DNA from: Myxococcales bacterium | GTDB lineage: Bacteria > Myxococcota_A > Bradymonadia > UBA4248 | Reading direction: 5' to 3' | Length of the DNA stretch: 16,506 bases | Assembly (NCBI GenBank): GCA_004554395.1 | Contig: SFMP01000007.1 | Span: 1-16,506 of the forward strand | Part shown: positions 1 through 6,194 of the stretch, piece by piece | Numbering within the stretch: position 1 is the first letter of the stretch | Layout: the number at the start of each line of letters is the position of its first letter | Notes under the pieces: model-generated | What the model saw: the letters and a program-made list of their open reading frames with translations, nothing else | What the model was told of the DNA's origin: nothing | Databases searched by the model: none | Program-made: the position numbers and the translations under genes

Positions 1-245
1 GGATCGCGAGCGATTTCGTAGGGGGCGAACAACGCGTGCGAATCGCACGAATTGTCGTAGTAGGCTTGGATCGTTTGCGCCGCCACCGTTTTGCCAAAAC
101 GCCGTGCCCGGCTCACGCATACAAACCGGCTGTCGGTATCGATCCACTCGTTGAGATACGCGAGAATCCCCGTCTTATCGACGTATGTTTTGGGCTTTAT
201 AATCTGCTTAAAGCCCACATTTCCTGGATTGAGAAATCTGCCCAT
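1..245 (-). CDS. AAA-ATPase-like protein (probable PD-(D/E)XK nuclease fusion), 5' part only
   Basis: The frame opens at ATG 245-243 and runs off the left edge after 81 codons, so only the N-terminus is visible. The start MGRFLNPGNVGF, the stretch KTYVDKTGILAYLNEWID (residues 19-36) and the P-loop-like SRARRFGKT (45-53), followed by QAYYDNSCDSHALF, are the hallmark of the Pfam AAA-ATPase-like family. In complete members this is followed about 300 residues later by a PD-(D/E)XK nuclease-like domain (known of the family, not visible here). The usual Pro in S-R-P-R-R-F-G-K is Ala in this copy. The SD GAGGAGG sits 7 nt before the ATG and a consensus-like promoter lies just upstream. Such genes often occur in many paralogous copies per genome; their cellular role is poorly established. 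Product identification is firm, function is not. Confidence 0.88.
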   Translation of the reverse strand, partial: MGRFLNPGNVGFKQIIKPKTYVDKTGILAYLNEWIDTDSRFVCVSRARRFGKTVAAQTIQAYYDNSCDSHALFAPYEIARD

Positions 246-302
246 AATTTGCCTCCTCGATCATCGCGTCGGGCAGCGCGGCCACCAGACATACAGATGA
301 CC

Positions 303-331
303 ATTATAGCGCGTTGTTGGGGCTATGGCGA
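303..331 (-). promoter_or_regulatory. Promoter of the AAA-ATPase-like gene
   Basis: On the minus strand, TCGCCA (331-326, 4/6 to TTGACA) is followed after 17 nt by a perfect TATAAT (308-303). Transcription would start near position 296, giving a leader of about 50 nt that ends in the GAGGAGG ribosome binding site. Confidence 0.6.
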
Positions 332-508
332 GGGGGGGGATGAGATCGCGCTCAACCCTCTCGATTGCGCGATCGAAAGGGTTGAGAGAGAGCGAGGGGA
401 ATGACCTCGCCCTCAATCCCCCTCCCCGTCGGGGCGGGGGACGTTTGTGGTGGGTTGGTGCTCATTTTACCCCCGACGATGGGGCGGGGCTACTCGCTAT
501 GTGCGCAC
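332..508. repeat. Intergenic G/C-skewed hairpin region
   Basis: This stretch between the AAA-ATPase-like gene and the secF terminator carries no supported gene. It contains a hairpin at 351-386 (described separately), a degenerate direct repeat (about 340-360 versus 401-421, both of the form ATGA..TCGC.CTCAA.CC), and two G/C-rich dyads (about 419-440 and 470-490, CCCCGTCGGGG-like and CCCCCGAC..GGGGCGGGG). Runs of eight G at 332-339 and C-rich runs near 416-426 give strong strand skew. It looks like a decayed intergenic repeat element, not a coding region. Confidence 0.5.
351..386. repeat. Inverted repeat / hairpin
   Basis: CTCAACCCT (351-359) pairs perfectly with AGGGTTGAG (378-386). After one C/A mismatch the stem continues as TCGAT (361-365) with ATCGA (372-376), closing a 6-nt loop TGCGCG. 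No T-run follows on either strand, so it is not an ordinary intrinsic terminator. Confidence 0.65.
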
Positions 509-539
509 AAAAAAAAGCGCCCCAGAATGGGGCGCTTTT
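509..539 (-). terminator. Intrinsic terminator of the yajC-secD-secF operon
   Basis: AAAAGCGCCCC (513-523) and GGGGCGCTTTT (529-539) form a perfect 11-bp stem around a 5-nt loop. On the minus strand the GC core is followed by eight T (516-509). It lies 23 nt past the secF stop. On the plus strand only four T follow, so its main direction is minus. Confidence 0.93.
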
Positions 540-561
540 CAAAACCTCGGCAAGACTCGGA

Positions 562-1809
562 CTACACCGAAGCCTCTTCGATTTCCTGTTTTGCGGCATT
601 TCGCTCATTCATCTTCTTAAACCATTTATCCATGATGATCATGAACGGGCAAGAAATGTAGATCGAGTTGACCGTCGTAATGCAGATACCGATCGACATG
701 ATGATGGCGAAATCGCGCGTCGTTCCCGACCCGATGAGTGCCAACGGTACGACGGCAAAAAGCGTCGTTGCGCTCGTCACGGTCGTTCGCGACAAGCAGT
801 CGTTGATCGACTTGTTGACGATCGTCTCGAGCGGCGTCTTTGGATCCGAAAGCCCGATATTCTCGCGGATGCGGTCGAAGTTGACGATCGTATCGTTGAT
901 GCCGTAGCCGACGAGCGTGAGGAATGCCGCGACCGTTTCGAGCGTAATTTCGAGCCCGAGCACGACGACAAAGCCCCAAGCGACGAGCGTACTCATAGCG
1001 AGCGAAATGATGGCTGCGGGGGCATAACGCGAGTCGAAGCGGATGGCGATGTAGAGAAGCATGAGCCCCAAAGCCATGAGAATGCTCACGATGGCATCGC
1101 TACGGAATTTATCGCCGACTTCGGCACCAACCGTGACGATTTCGTCGACACCCGTTGCCTCGTCGAATCGCTCGCCAAACGTATCGTTGAGCAATTTCAC
1201 GACGTCGTTTTGAATGCCTTGCGGCTTGACGGTATAGCGATTGAGACTGGCTTCGTAGACGACTTCGGCTTCGAGTCCTGCGCTCATGAGTAGGGCGCGA
1301 ACATCTTCGTCGGCCATGGGCGTTTCGGGGGCTTCTTGCCCCGCCGCCGGCACGAGCGTCACGAAGAAATCGCCTCGGATACCGTCTTCGATCTTCGGAT
1401 TACATGCCGGCCACTGACCGACGGTCAAAACGTTACCCGATTTCGTCACGACGCTATTCGTAAACGTCTCGTGAATTTTATCCATATCGGCGCATTTGAG
1501 CGTCGTCGTCGTGCGCGTGCGCACGACATAGCGCGGTTTCGCTTCGTCGGTGCCGATCGATTGAACCGACACGCTCTCGAAACGCGGATCGTCGACGAAC
1601 AACTTGCGAACTTCTTCGGCACCGACGGGCTGGTCGAAGTGCATCGTTATCGACGTACCACCTTCAAAGCTCGTTCCCCAGTTTGGGCCAATGACAAACG
1701 TCAATATGAAACCGACGAGCGCGAGCAAAAAGATACCGATCATCACGGGTTTGCGATGCGCAATGAACTGAATATTCGTATTTGGTTTGATAATTGTAAA
1801 TTGAGCCAT
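562..1809 (-). CDS. secF: Protein translocase subunit SecF
   Basis: SecF is a 415-aa RND-type inner-membrane subunit that, with SecD, uses the proton motive force to help pull preproteins through SecYEG on the periplasmic side. TM1 is at about 21-41, followed by the family motif SFEGGTSI (47-54). A long periplasmic P1 domain covers about 55-235, and five further TM segments lie at about 237-257, 263-285, 290-308, 344-364 and 367-391. The signature VGYGINDTIVNFDRIREN (300-317) matches the conserved TM4 motif. P1 is about 180 residues, against roughly 95 in E. coli SecF (323 aa in total), and contains the paired Cys106/Cys136. The SD AAGAGG is 8 nt before the ATG, and the start lies 12 nt after the secD stop, which indicates a common transcript. 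Confidence 0.97.
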   Translation of the reverse strand: MAQFTIIKPNTNIQFIAHRKPVMIGIFLLALVGFILTFVIGPNWGTSFEGGTSITMHFDQPVGAEEVRKLFVDDPRFESVSVQSIGTDEAKPRYVVRTRTTTTLKCADMDKIHETFTNSVVTKSGNVLTVGQWPACNPKIEDGIRGDFFVTLVPAAGQEAPETPMADEDVRALLMSAGLEAEVVYEASLNRYTVKPQGIQNDVVKLLNDTFGERFDEATGVDEIVTVGAEVGDKFRSDAIVSILMALGLMLLYIAIRFDSRYAPAAIISLAMSTLVAWGFVVVLGLEITLETVAAFLTLVGYGINDTIVNFDRIRENIGLSDPKTPLETIVNKSINDCLSRTTVTSATTLFAVVPLALIGSGTTRDFAIIMSIGICITTVNSIYISCPFMIIMDKWFKKMNERNAAKQEIEEASV

Positions 1810-1821
1810 GTTTCAAACCTC

Positions 1822-3696
1822 TTAAATCGACAGTTTTTCGTTGTTGATACGAACTTTGAGCTCGAAAATCGTACGGGAGACATAGAATGCCGTGTAGACC
1901 GTCGAAATAATACCGAGTAGCAAAGTGATGGCAAAGCCTTTGACCGGACCCGAGGCAAAGTTCATGAGGACAACTGCGGCAATTGCCGTCGTAATATTCG
2001 AGTCGAGGATCGTCCAGAGTGCTTTGTGGAAGCCGATAAAAATGGCTTTGCGCGGCGTTTCGTTATCGCGCAACTCCTCTCGGATGCGTTCGTAAACGAT
2101 GATGTTGGCGTCGATTGCCATACCAATCGTCAAGACGATACCGGCGATACCGGGCATCGTCAGGGCGGCGCCCATCGAAGCCATACCCGCCATGATGAAT
2201 ACGATATTGCACAAGAGCGAAAACGAAGCGATGAAACCGCTACTGCGATAATAGATGCACATGAAGAGGAAGATGAACACGAAGCCGATCGCCAACGCTT
2301 CCATACCCGATTTAATCGAGTCCATACCGAGCGACGGACCGACGAGCGTTTTGTATTCTTGGCGAATCGGAGCGGGCAACGCACCCGAACGGAGCGAAAC
2401 GACGAGGTTGTTGACTTCATCGAGCGTTTGCTGGCGATTGCCACGCCCCATTTCGATCGAAACGTTGCCGCCAGGGATTTCACTACGAATGACCGGATCG
2501 CTGACTAAGACGTCGTCCATGAGAATGGCGAGCTGATCGCCGACGTGTTGCTTCGTAATTTCGTAGAACACATCGCCGCCGTTTCGATCGAGTTTGAGCG
2601 ATACGTAAGGCATATTCGTATCGGGGTTGCTCGCCGGATACGCCGCTTCGACGTTTTCGCCCGAAAGCGATGGCAAGTCGGTGCGAACGAGTCTCATGCG
2701 CCAACGCGTCGGGAGTTTCGACACATCGGTGCCTTCTTCGACTTCGTAGGCGCGTTCGCGCACATCGATTTTTTCGTAGGCGATTTCGCGCCCGCTAGGA
2801 ATGTCGACTTCGTTGCGGAGGGCGAATTCTTTGAGGATTTCTTTACCCGTCTTTTCGACGCGTTTCGTCGCCGGATCGACGATATCGTCGGCGCGAAGCG
2901 TACCGCCCCCCACCGAAATCAACTGCTGATCGTCGGCCGTTAGGCGCTGGCTAAGCGTCGTAAACACGGCGATATTCTCTTCGCGCGGCGCGACGAGTTT
3001 GAACGTCAAAACGGCCGTCGTCGAAATGAGCTTTTCGGCTGCGGCGACGCGCGAACGCGAAAGGCCCGGCAACTCGACGGCAATATTGCGCCCCGATTCG
3101 ACGCGAACGTTGGGCTGGGCAACGCCCAATCCATCAATGCGCTCGCGGATGATTTCGACGGCCTGCTGAACGGCCGATTCTTCCGACTCTTTGAAGTAAT
3201 TGTCGCGCAAGCCCAATGTCACCGTATTGTCGAGCGATGTCGAAATGGCGAGCATCGGGAAATCGTAGAGAAACTTCGAATCGACCTTCTTCGCATCGTC
3301 GGAATTGTCGAACGTCAACGCGACTTGGTCGAGTTCGCGATCGACGCGATACGTCACGGCAATGCCCTGATTTGCCAGTGCACTGCGGATATTGGCGGCA
3401 TTCGACGCGAGTTTGTCGTCGATAGCCGAATCGATATCGACGGAATAACGCAACATGAGACCGCCCTGGAGGTCGAGACCGAGCGACAACGTCTTCGACT
3501 TCAACCACGAGGGCAAACTCGTATACCATTCGGGCAAGGGTGGATTGCGTACGGCATTTTCTTCGTCCTGACCGACGACTTCGTCTTTAGACTCCGGATA
3601 GAGCGCCATTTCGACGACAGTCGGCATCAAAATGACGCACGACACGATTAATAAAAACACTAACAGGGCGGCTCTAGCCCACCAGCTTCGCGACAT
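1822..3696 (-). CDS. secD: Protein translocase subunit SecD
   Basis: SecD is a 624-aa RND-type partner of SecF in the Sec translocon. TM1 is at about 8-27, followed by LGLDLQGGLML (72-82), the SecD equivalent of the SecF GG motif. The periplasmic P1 domain runs to about 450 and includes ERIDGLGVAQPNV (186-198), VELPG (207-211) and LRSGALPAPI (435-444), all typical of SecD. The C-terminal five-TM domain (about 462-612) carries GMAIDANIIVYERIREEL (525-542) with the Asp used in proton coupling in the family. The SD GAGG is 7-8 nt before the ATG. It is followed by secF after 12 nt and preceded by yajC with a hairpin-bearing 164-nt gap. The length matches the standard family size. Confidence 0.98.
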   Translation of the reverse strand: MSRSWWARAALLVFLLIVSCVILMPTVVEMALYPESKDEVVGQDEENAVRNPPLPEWYTSLPSWLKSKTLSLGLDLQGGLMLRYSVDIDSAIDDKLASNAANIRSALANQGIAVTYRVDRELDQVALTFDNSDDAKKVDSKFLYDFPMLAISTSLDNTVTLGLRDNYFKESEESAVQQAVEIIRERIDGLGVAQPNVRVESGRNIAVELPGLSRSRVAAAEKLISTTAVLTFKLVAPREENIAVFTTLSQRLTADDQQLISVGGGTLRADDIVDPATKRVEKTGKEILKEFALRNEVDIPSGREIAYEKIDVRERAYEVEEGTDVSKLPTRWRMRLVRTDLPSLSGENVEAAYPASNPDTNMPYVSLKLDRNGGDVFYEITKQHVGDQLAILMDDVLVSDPVIRSEIPGGNVSIEMGRGNRQQTLDEVNNLVVSLRSGALPAPIRQEYKTLVGPSLGMDSIKSGMEALAIGFVFIFLFMCIYYRSSGFIASFSLLCNIVFIMAGMASMGAALTMPGIAGIVLTIGMAIDANIIVYERIREELRDNETPRKAIFIGFHKALWTILDSNITTAIAAVVLMNFASGPVKGFAITLLLGIISTVYTAFYVSRTIFELKVRINNEKLSI

Positions 3697-3805
3697 CGCG
3701 TAACCTCATTTCATGATTCAATGCTATGACTTGGGAACGAAAGCAATCGATCACCTAACGGGCGCCGATCGCCGCATTCGCCCTTATGAACGCGTATTTT
3801 GGGCA

Positions 3806-3834
3806 CCGTCGCGACGCATTCCGTCGCGCGACGG
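3806..3834. repeat. Palindrome / hairpin in the yajC-secD gap
   Basis: CCGTCGCG (3806-3813) can pair with CGCGACGG (3827-3834). In addition, 3821-3834 (CCGTCGCGCGACGG) is itself a perfect 14-bp palindrome. The two alternatives share bases, so only one can form at a time. There is no U-tract. Confidence 0.6.
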
Positions 3835-3841
3835 CTTCCCC

Positions 3842-3858
3842 GACCGCTTTGTGCGGTC
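3842..3858. repeat. Perfect hairpin just after yajC
   Basis: GACCGC (3842-3847) and GCGGTC (3853-3858) form a perfect 6-bp stem with loop TTTGT, 2 nt beyond the yajC stop codon on the minus strand. No T-run follows. It may protect or process the yajC end of the operon mRNA. Confidence 0.6.
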
Positions 3859-3860
3859 TA

Positions 3861-4187
3861 TCAACTCTTCGCTTCTTTGTCTTTGTCGTCACTCTTACTA
3901 TTCTCGGCGGTCGCTTCTTCGGCTGTCAAATTCCGCGCAATGCCCTCTAAGTGCATCTTGACTCGACAACGATCGCCGTATGCCCCCAAATCGACGATTA
4001 CATTCTCGCCATCGACTTCGACGACGACGCCGATAATCCGCGCCACCGTCACCACGCGATCGCCTGCCTTGATGGCCTGAAGCATCGCTGCATACTTCTT
4101 CTGTGCATTGCGCTGCGGCAGTATCGTGATGAATATGAAGATGACAAAAAAGACGACTAGGAATATAACACCACTCATTCCTTCCAT
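3861..4187 (-). CDS. yajC: Preprotein translocase subunit YajC
   Basis: YajC is a 108-aa single-TM protein that associates with SecDF. One TM helix (about 6-23, rich in V/F/I) is followed by PQRNAQKKYAAMLQAIKAGDRV. The YajC core follows, AGDRVVTVARIIGVVVEVDGENVIVDLG (41-68), equivalent to the family's GD.VVT..GI.G.V..V. The C-terminal 20 residues are a charged, low-complexity tail (DDKDKEAKS). The upstream ATG at 4187 is preferred over Met4 because AAGAGG lies 8 nt before it, whereas Met4 would have its SD abutting the start. It is first in the yajC-secD-secF order, as in most proteobacteria. Confidence 0.96.
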   Translation of the reverse strand: MEGMSGVIFLVVFFVIFIFITILPQRNAQKKYAAMLQAIKAGDRVVTVARIIGVVVEVDGENVIVDLGAYGDRCRVKMHLEGIARNLTAEEATAENSKSDDKDKEAKS

Positions 4188-4225
4188 ATATCAAGCCTCT
4201 TAAGACGCAAAACAAATGAGCTAAA

Positions 4226-4255
4226 AAGCCAAAACCGCTCGATTAAAAGCGGCTT
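4226..4255 (-). promoter_or_regulatory. Alternative hairpins in the yajC leader
   Basis: Two stems that exclude each other lie between the putative promoter and yajC: CCGCT/AGCGG (4235-4239 with 4248-4252) and AAGCC/GGCTT (4226-4230 with 4251-4255), which share 4251-4252. On the minus strand the outer stem is followed by five T (4227-4223, partly within the stem). It could be a weak terminator for rluA or an attenuator-like leader. Both stems are only 5 bp, so confidence is low. Confidence 0.3.
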
Positions 4256-4275
4256 CGGATAAAAAACGCCGACCG

Positions 4276-4304
4276 CTCTTACCAAAGAATGGCGAAACGG
4301 TCAA
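4276..4304 (-). promoter_or_regulatory. Candidate promoter of yajC-secD-secF
   Basis: On the minus strand, TTGACC (4304-4299, 5/6 match) is followed at 17 nt by TAAGAG (4281-4276, only 3/6). The placement, about 90 nt upstream of yajC, is reasonable; the weak -10 keeps confidence low. Confidence 0.35.
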
Positions 4305-4314
4305 TCGTTTATGC

Positions 4315-4344
4315 TTGACAAATCCATCAGTTGCGTTTTGTCAA
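4315..4344. repeat. Inverted repeat upstream of yajC
   Basis: TTGACAAA (4315-4322) and TTTGTCAA (4337-4344) are perfect 8-bp inverted arms separated by 14 bp. The arms have centre-to-centre spacing near two helical turns, as in dimeric regulator sites. Each arm also reads as a -35 box, but no matching -10 is found in either direction. Confidence 0.5.
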
Positions 4345-4390
4345 TGACTTTTTAGCACCTATCGCACCTTGTTTTTCACTTTGCGCCATC

Positions 4391-4404
4391 GGCGAAAAAT
4401 CGCC
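4391..4404 (-). repeat. Short hairpin after rluA-family gene
   Basis: On the minus strand GGCGA and TCGCC form a perfect 5-bp stem over TTTT, starting 7 nt past the stop codon. No U-tract follows, so it is at best a weak mRNA 3' end. Confidence 0.35.
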
Positions 4405-4410
4405 CCACCA

Positions 4411-5259
4411 CTACGAACTCGCTCGAGCCATCTTTTCGGCTTTCGACATAAACCGTTCAAATGCTACAGGGCGCGGGCTCGTCAACGTCATCGGTTCGTG
4501 TGTCACGGGGTGAAGGAGCGAAATCGCCTCGGCATGCAAACACATGCGTCCAGGCGTTATCGACTGGATCGACCGAAATTTCATGCCATAGAGCGGGTCT
4601 TCGACGATATATAGTTCGCAAGAAGACAAATGTACGCGAATTTGATGCGTTCGCCCCGTAATCGGTTCGCAACGATAAACCCCAATATATCCCTCTCTAA
4701 ACTCGACAATTCGCTCGCAAAATACGCGCGTCTTCGCCGGTTTCCTGTTTTTCCCAGTCGTCGAAAACATTTGCATCTTGGGCGATTTCTTCGCCCCCCG
4801 AGCCATTGCCATCGATCTGGCTTCGTCGGGTTTTGCTTCGCCAATCGGCGCATCGATAATCCACGATGCGCCCGGCGTTCGATACTTCGGGCACACGCTA
4901 TGCGGCATGGCGCATAGCGCGACATACGTCTTGCGAATCGTATGATTTTGGAACTGATCCGATAACGATGGATTCGCTTCTTTCGACTTCGCCAACACGA
5001 GTATGCCACTGGTGAGCGCATCGAGCCGATGATGGAGCGCGGCATAGCCCCCCGATTGGGCACAATGCCGCATCACGGCGGCATAGGCATTATCGCGCTT
5101 CGGATCAAGCGTCGGCTGACTCGGGAGCCCGTAGGGCTTTTCGATGGCAATCATTGCCTCGTCTTCGTAGAGTATATCGCGATCGGTTATCGTCCAAATG
5201 TCTCGAGTTTCCATCTTTCTGCGCCCTGTCGCCATCATCGCCCGCGAGTTCTTATCCAT
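4411..5259 (-). CDS. RluA-family RNA pseudouridine synthase
   Basis: Isomerises uridine to pseudouridine in rRNA or tRNA. Numbered from the first ATG (5259; 282 aa), it carries the RluA motif HHRLDALTSGILVLAK (76-91) with catalytic Asp80, the preceding AIEKPYGLPSQP (38-49), and the C-terminal GRTHQIRVHL (202-211) and DPLYG (221-225), all typical of RluA/RluC/RluD enzymes. There is no N-terminal S4 domain, so it is closer to the short RluA-type enzymes; the exact target nucleotide cannot be assigned. The start is uncertain: the frame stays open to a TTG at 5280, and a later ATG at 5214 (METRDIW) has AGGG 9 nt upstream and would still leave the whole domain intact. It is separately transcribed from mglA, whose terminator lies between. 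Confidence 0.93.
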   Translation of the reverse strand: MDKNSRAMMATGRRKMETRDIWTITDRDILYEDEAMIAIEKPYGLPSQPTLDPKRDNAYAAVMRHCAQSGGYAALHHRLDALTSGILVLAKSKEANPSLSDQFQNHTIRKTYVALCAMPHSVCPKYRTPGASWIIDAPIGEAKPDEARSMAMARGAKKSPKMQMFSTTGKNRKPAKTRVFCERIVEFREGYIGVYRCEPITGRTHQIRVHLSSCELYIVEDPLYGMKFRSIQSITPGRMCLHAEAISLLHPVTHEPMTLTSPRPVAFERFMSKAEKMARASS

Positions 5260-5328
5260 GTAGTAGCTATTCTGCCCCAATACCGCGCCATGCTCTGGCG
5301 GCGATGGGATAGAGTCCGTGGATCGATC

Positions 5329-5359
5329 AAAAAAAGGTCTGCGCTAATGCACAGACCTT
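5329..5359 (-). terminator. Intrinsic terminator of mglA
   Basis: On the minus strand AAGGTCTGTGC (5359-5349), a 4-nt loop ATTA, and GCGCAGACCTT (5344-5334) form an 11-bp stem with one U-G wobble. It is followed by a run of T ending at 5329. It begins 16 nt after the mglA stop codon. Confidence 0.92.
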
Positions 5360-5375
5360 CGAACATCTGATGAGC

Positions 5376-5972
5376 TTATTTGCCCGTCTTCTTGAGATCC
5401 ATGAGAATCATCTTCGTCACGGCTTTGAGGCATTCGAAAACGCCCGTGCCATCGGCGGCACAAGCTTCGAAATCGGGAACTTTCGGATACCAATGGTTGA
5501 GTTCGCTGCGCAACATTTCGACGGGGAGCGCATTGGGCAAATCGCGCTTATTGTATTGAATGACGAACGGAATTTTTTCGACGTCGTAGCTATAAGCGGC
5601 GAGGTTGTCGAGGAGGTCGTCCATCGAGATGAGGTTTGCTTCGAGGCGTTCGGCTTGGCTATCTGCGACGAACACGACGCCATCGGCGCCTTTCATGATG
5701 AGGCGACGGCTATTGGCATAGAAGAGCTGCCCCGGCACCGTATAGAGGTGAAGTCGCGTCTTGAACCCGCGAATCTCGGGCAATTCGATGGGCAAAAAGT
5801 CGAAATAGAGGGTACGCTCTTGCTGCGTTTCGAGGCTGATGAGCTTGCCGCGCGTATCGTCGTTTGTCGCGGAATAGATGTGCTTGACGTTCGTCGTTTT
5901 CCCACACAATCCCGGTCCGTAATAGACTATCTTGAGGACGATTTCTCTGGTCGTGTAATTAAAAAAGGACAT
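5376..5972 (-). CDS. mglA: MglA-type small Ras-like GTPase
   Basis: This is a 198-aa member of the bacterial MglA GTPase family, which sets cell polarity and controls gliding or type IV pilus motility in Myxococcus xanthus (195 aa there). Visible G motifs are P-loop GPGLCGKTT (19-27), switch-II TVPGQ (78-82; the Thr78 that replaces the classical Ras Asp is characteristic of MglA) and NKRDLPN (141-147). IRGFKTRLHLYTVPGQ and GVVFVADSQAERLEAN are near-identical to the myxobacterial family. There is no TM segment, so the protein is cytosolic and peripheral. The SD AGGTGGG is 6 nt before the ATG. The GTPase-activating partner mglB, often directly upstream in relatives, is absent: the upstream neighbour is the secreted TSP3/VWA protein. 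Confidence 0.97.
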   Translation of the reverse strand: MSFFNYTTREIVLKIVYYGPGLCGKTTNVKHIYSATNDDTRGKLISLETQQERTLYFDFLPIELPEIRGFKTRLHLYTVPGQLFYANSRRLIMKGADGVVFVADSQAERLEANLISMDDLLDNLAAYSYDVEKIPFVIQYNKRDLPNALPVEMLRSELNHWYPKVPDFEACAADGTGVFECLKAVTKMILMDLKKTGK

Positions 5973-6035
5973 GAGTGACCCACCTAATCTTCAGTACATG
6001 GAACGGGCAATACTTCGAGCCCAAAATCGCTAGCT

Positions 6036-6064
6036 AGTAAACCCCAAAAGAGTATTTCTGTCAA
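6036..6064 (-). promoter_or_regulatory. mglA promoter
   Basis: On the minus strand a perfect TTGACA (6064-6059) is followed at the ideal 17 nt by TTTACT (6041-6036, 4/6). It is the best sigma-70-type promoter in the window and gives a leader of about 55-60 nt to the mglA start. Confidence 0.75.
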
Positions 6065-6089
6065 ATATCGCGACATGTGAGATCGATTT

Positions 6090-6116
6090 GCGCTTGACAC
6101 GAGACGTGCCAAGCGC
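6090..6116 (-). terminator. Hairpin after the TSP3/VWA gene (possible terminator without U-tract)
   Basis: GCGCTTG (6090-6096) pairs with CAAGCGC (6110-6116), and CAC with GTG inside, around GAGAC. The single non-Watson-Crick position is G-U in the minus-strand RNA but A-C in the plus-strand RNA, so the structure favours minus transcripts. It lies about 80 nt past the 6195 stop and just upstream of the mglA -35. No U-run follows. Confidence 0.5.
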
Positions 6117-6194
6117 ACCGACGGATTTAAACGCCCACCCTAATACCACATATTTCTAGATAAGTAATCCGAATTTTCAGGGGAATGCGATCGC

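Noticed and set aside
14..404. Plus-strand frames at the left edge
   Set aside because: The minus-strand AAA-ATPase-like frame has a clear SD, promoter and family motifs over the same bases.
325..1293. 322-codon plus-strand frame
   Set aside because: It lies antisense to secF, has Arg/Asp-rich shadow composition and no SD; the real gene is on the minus strand.
4315..4344. Divergent promoters from the two TTGACA boxes
   Set aside because: No -10 hexamer lies at 16-18 nt in either direction, so it is recorded only as an inverted repeat.
5260..5280. TTG start of the RluA-family gene at 5280
   Set aside because: No good SD; three in-frame ATG codons follow before the conserved domain begins.
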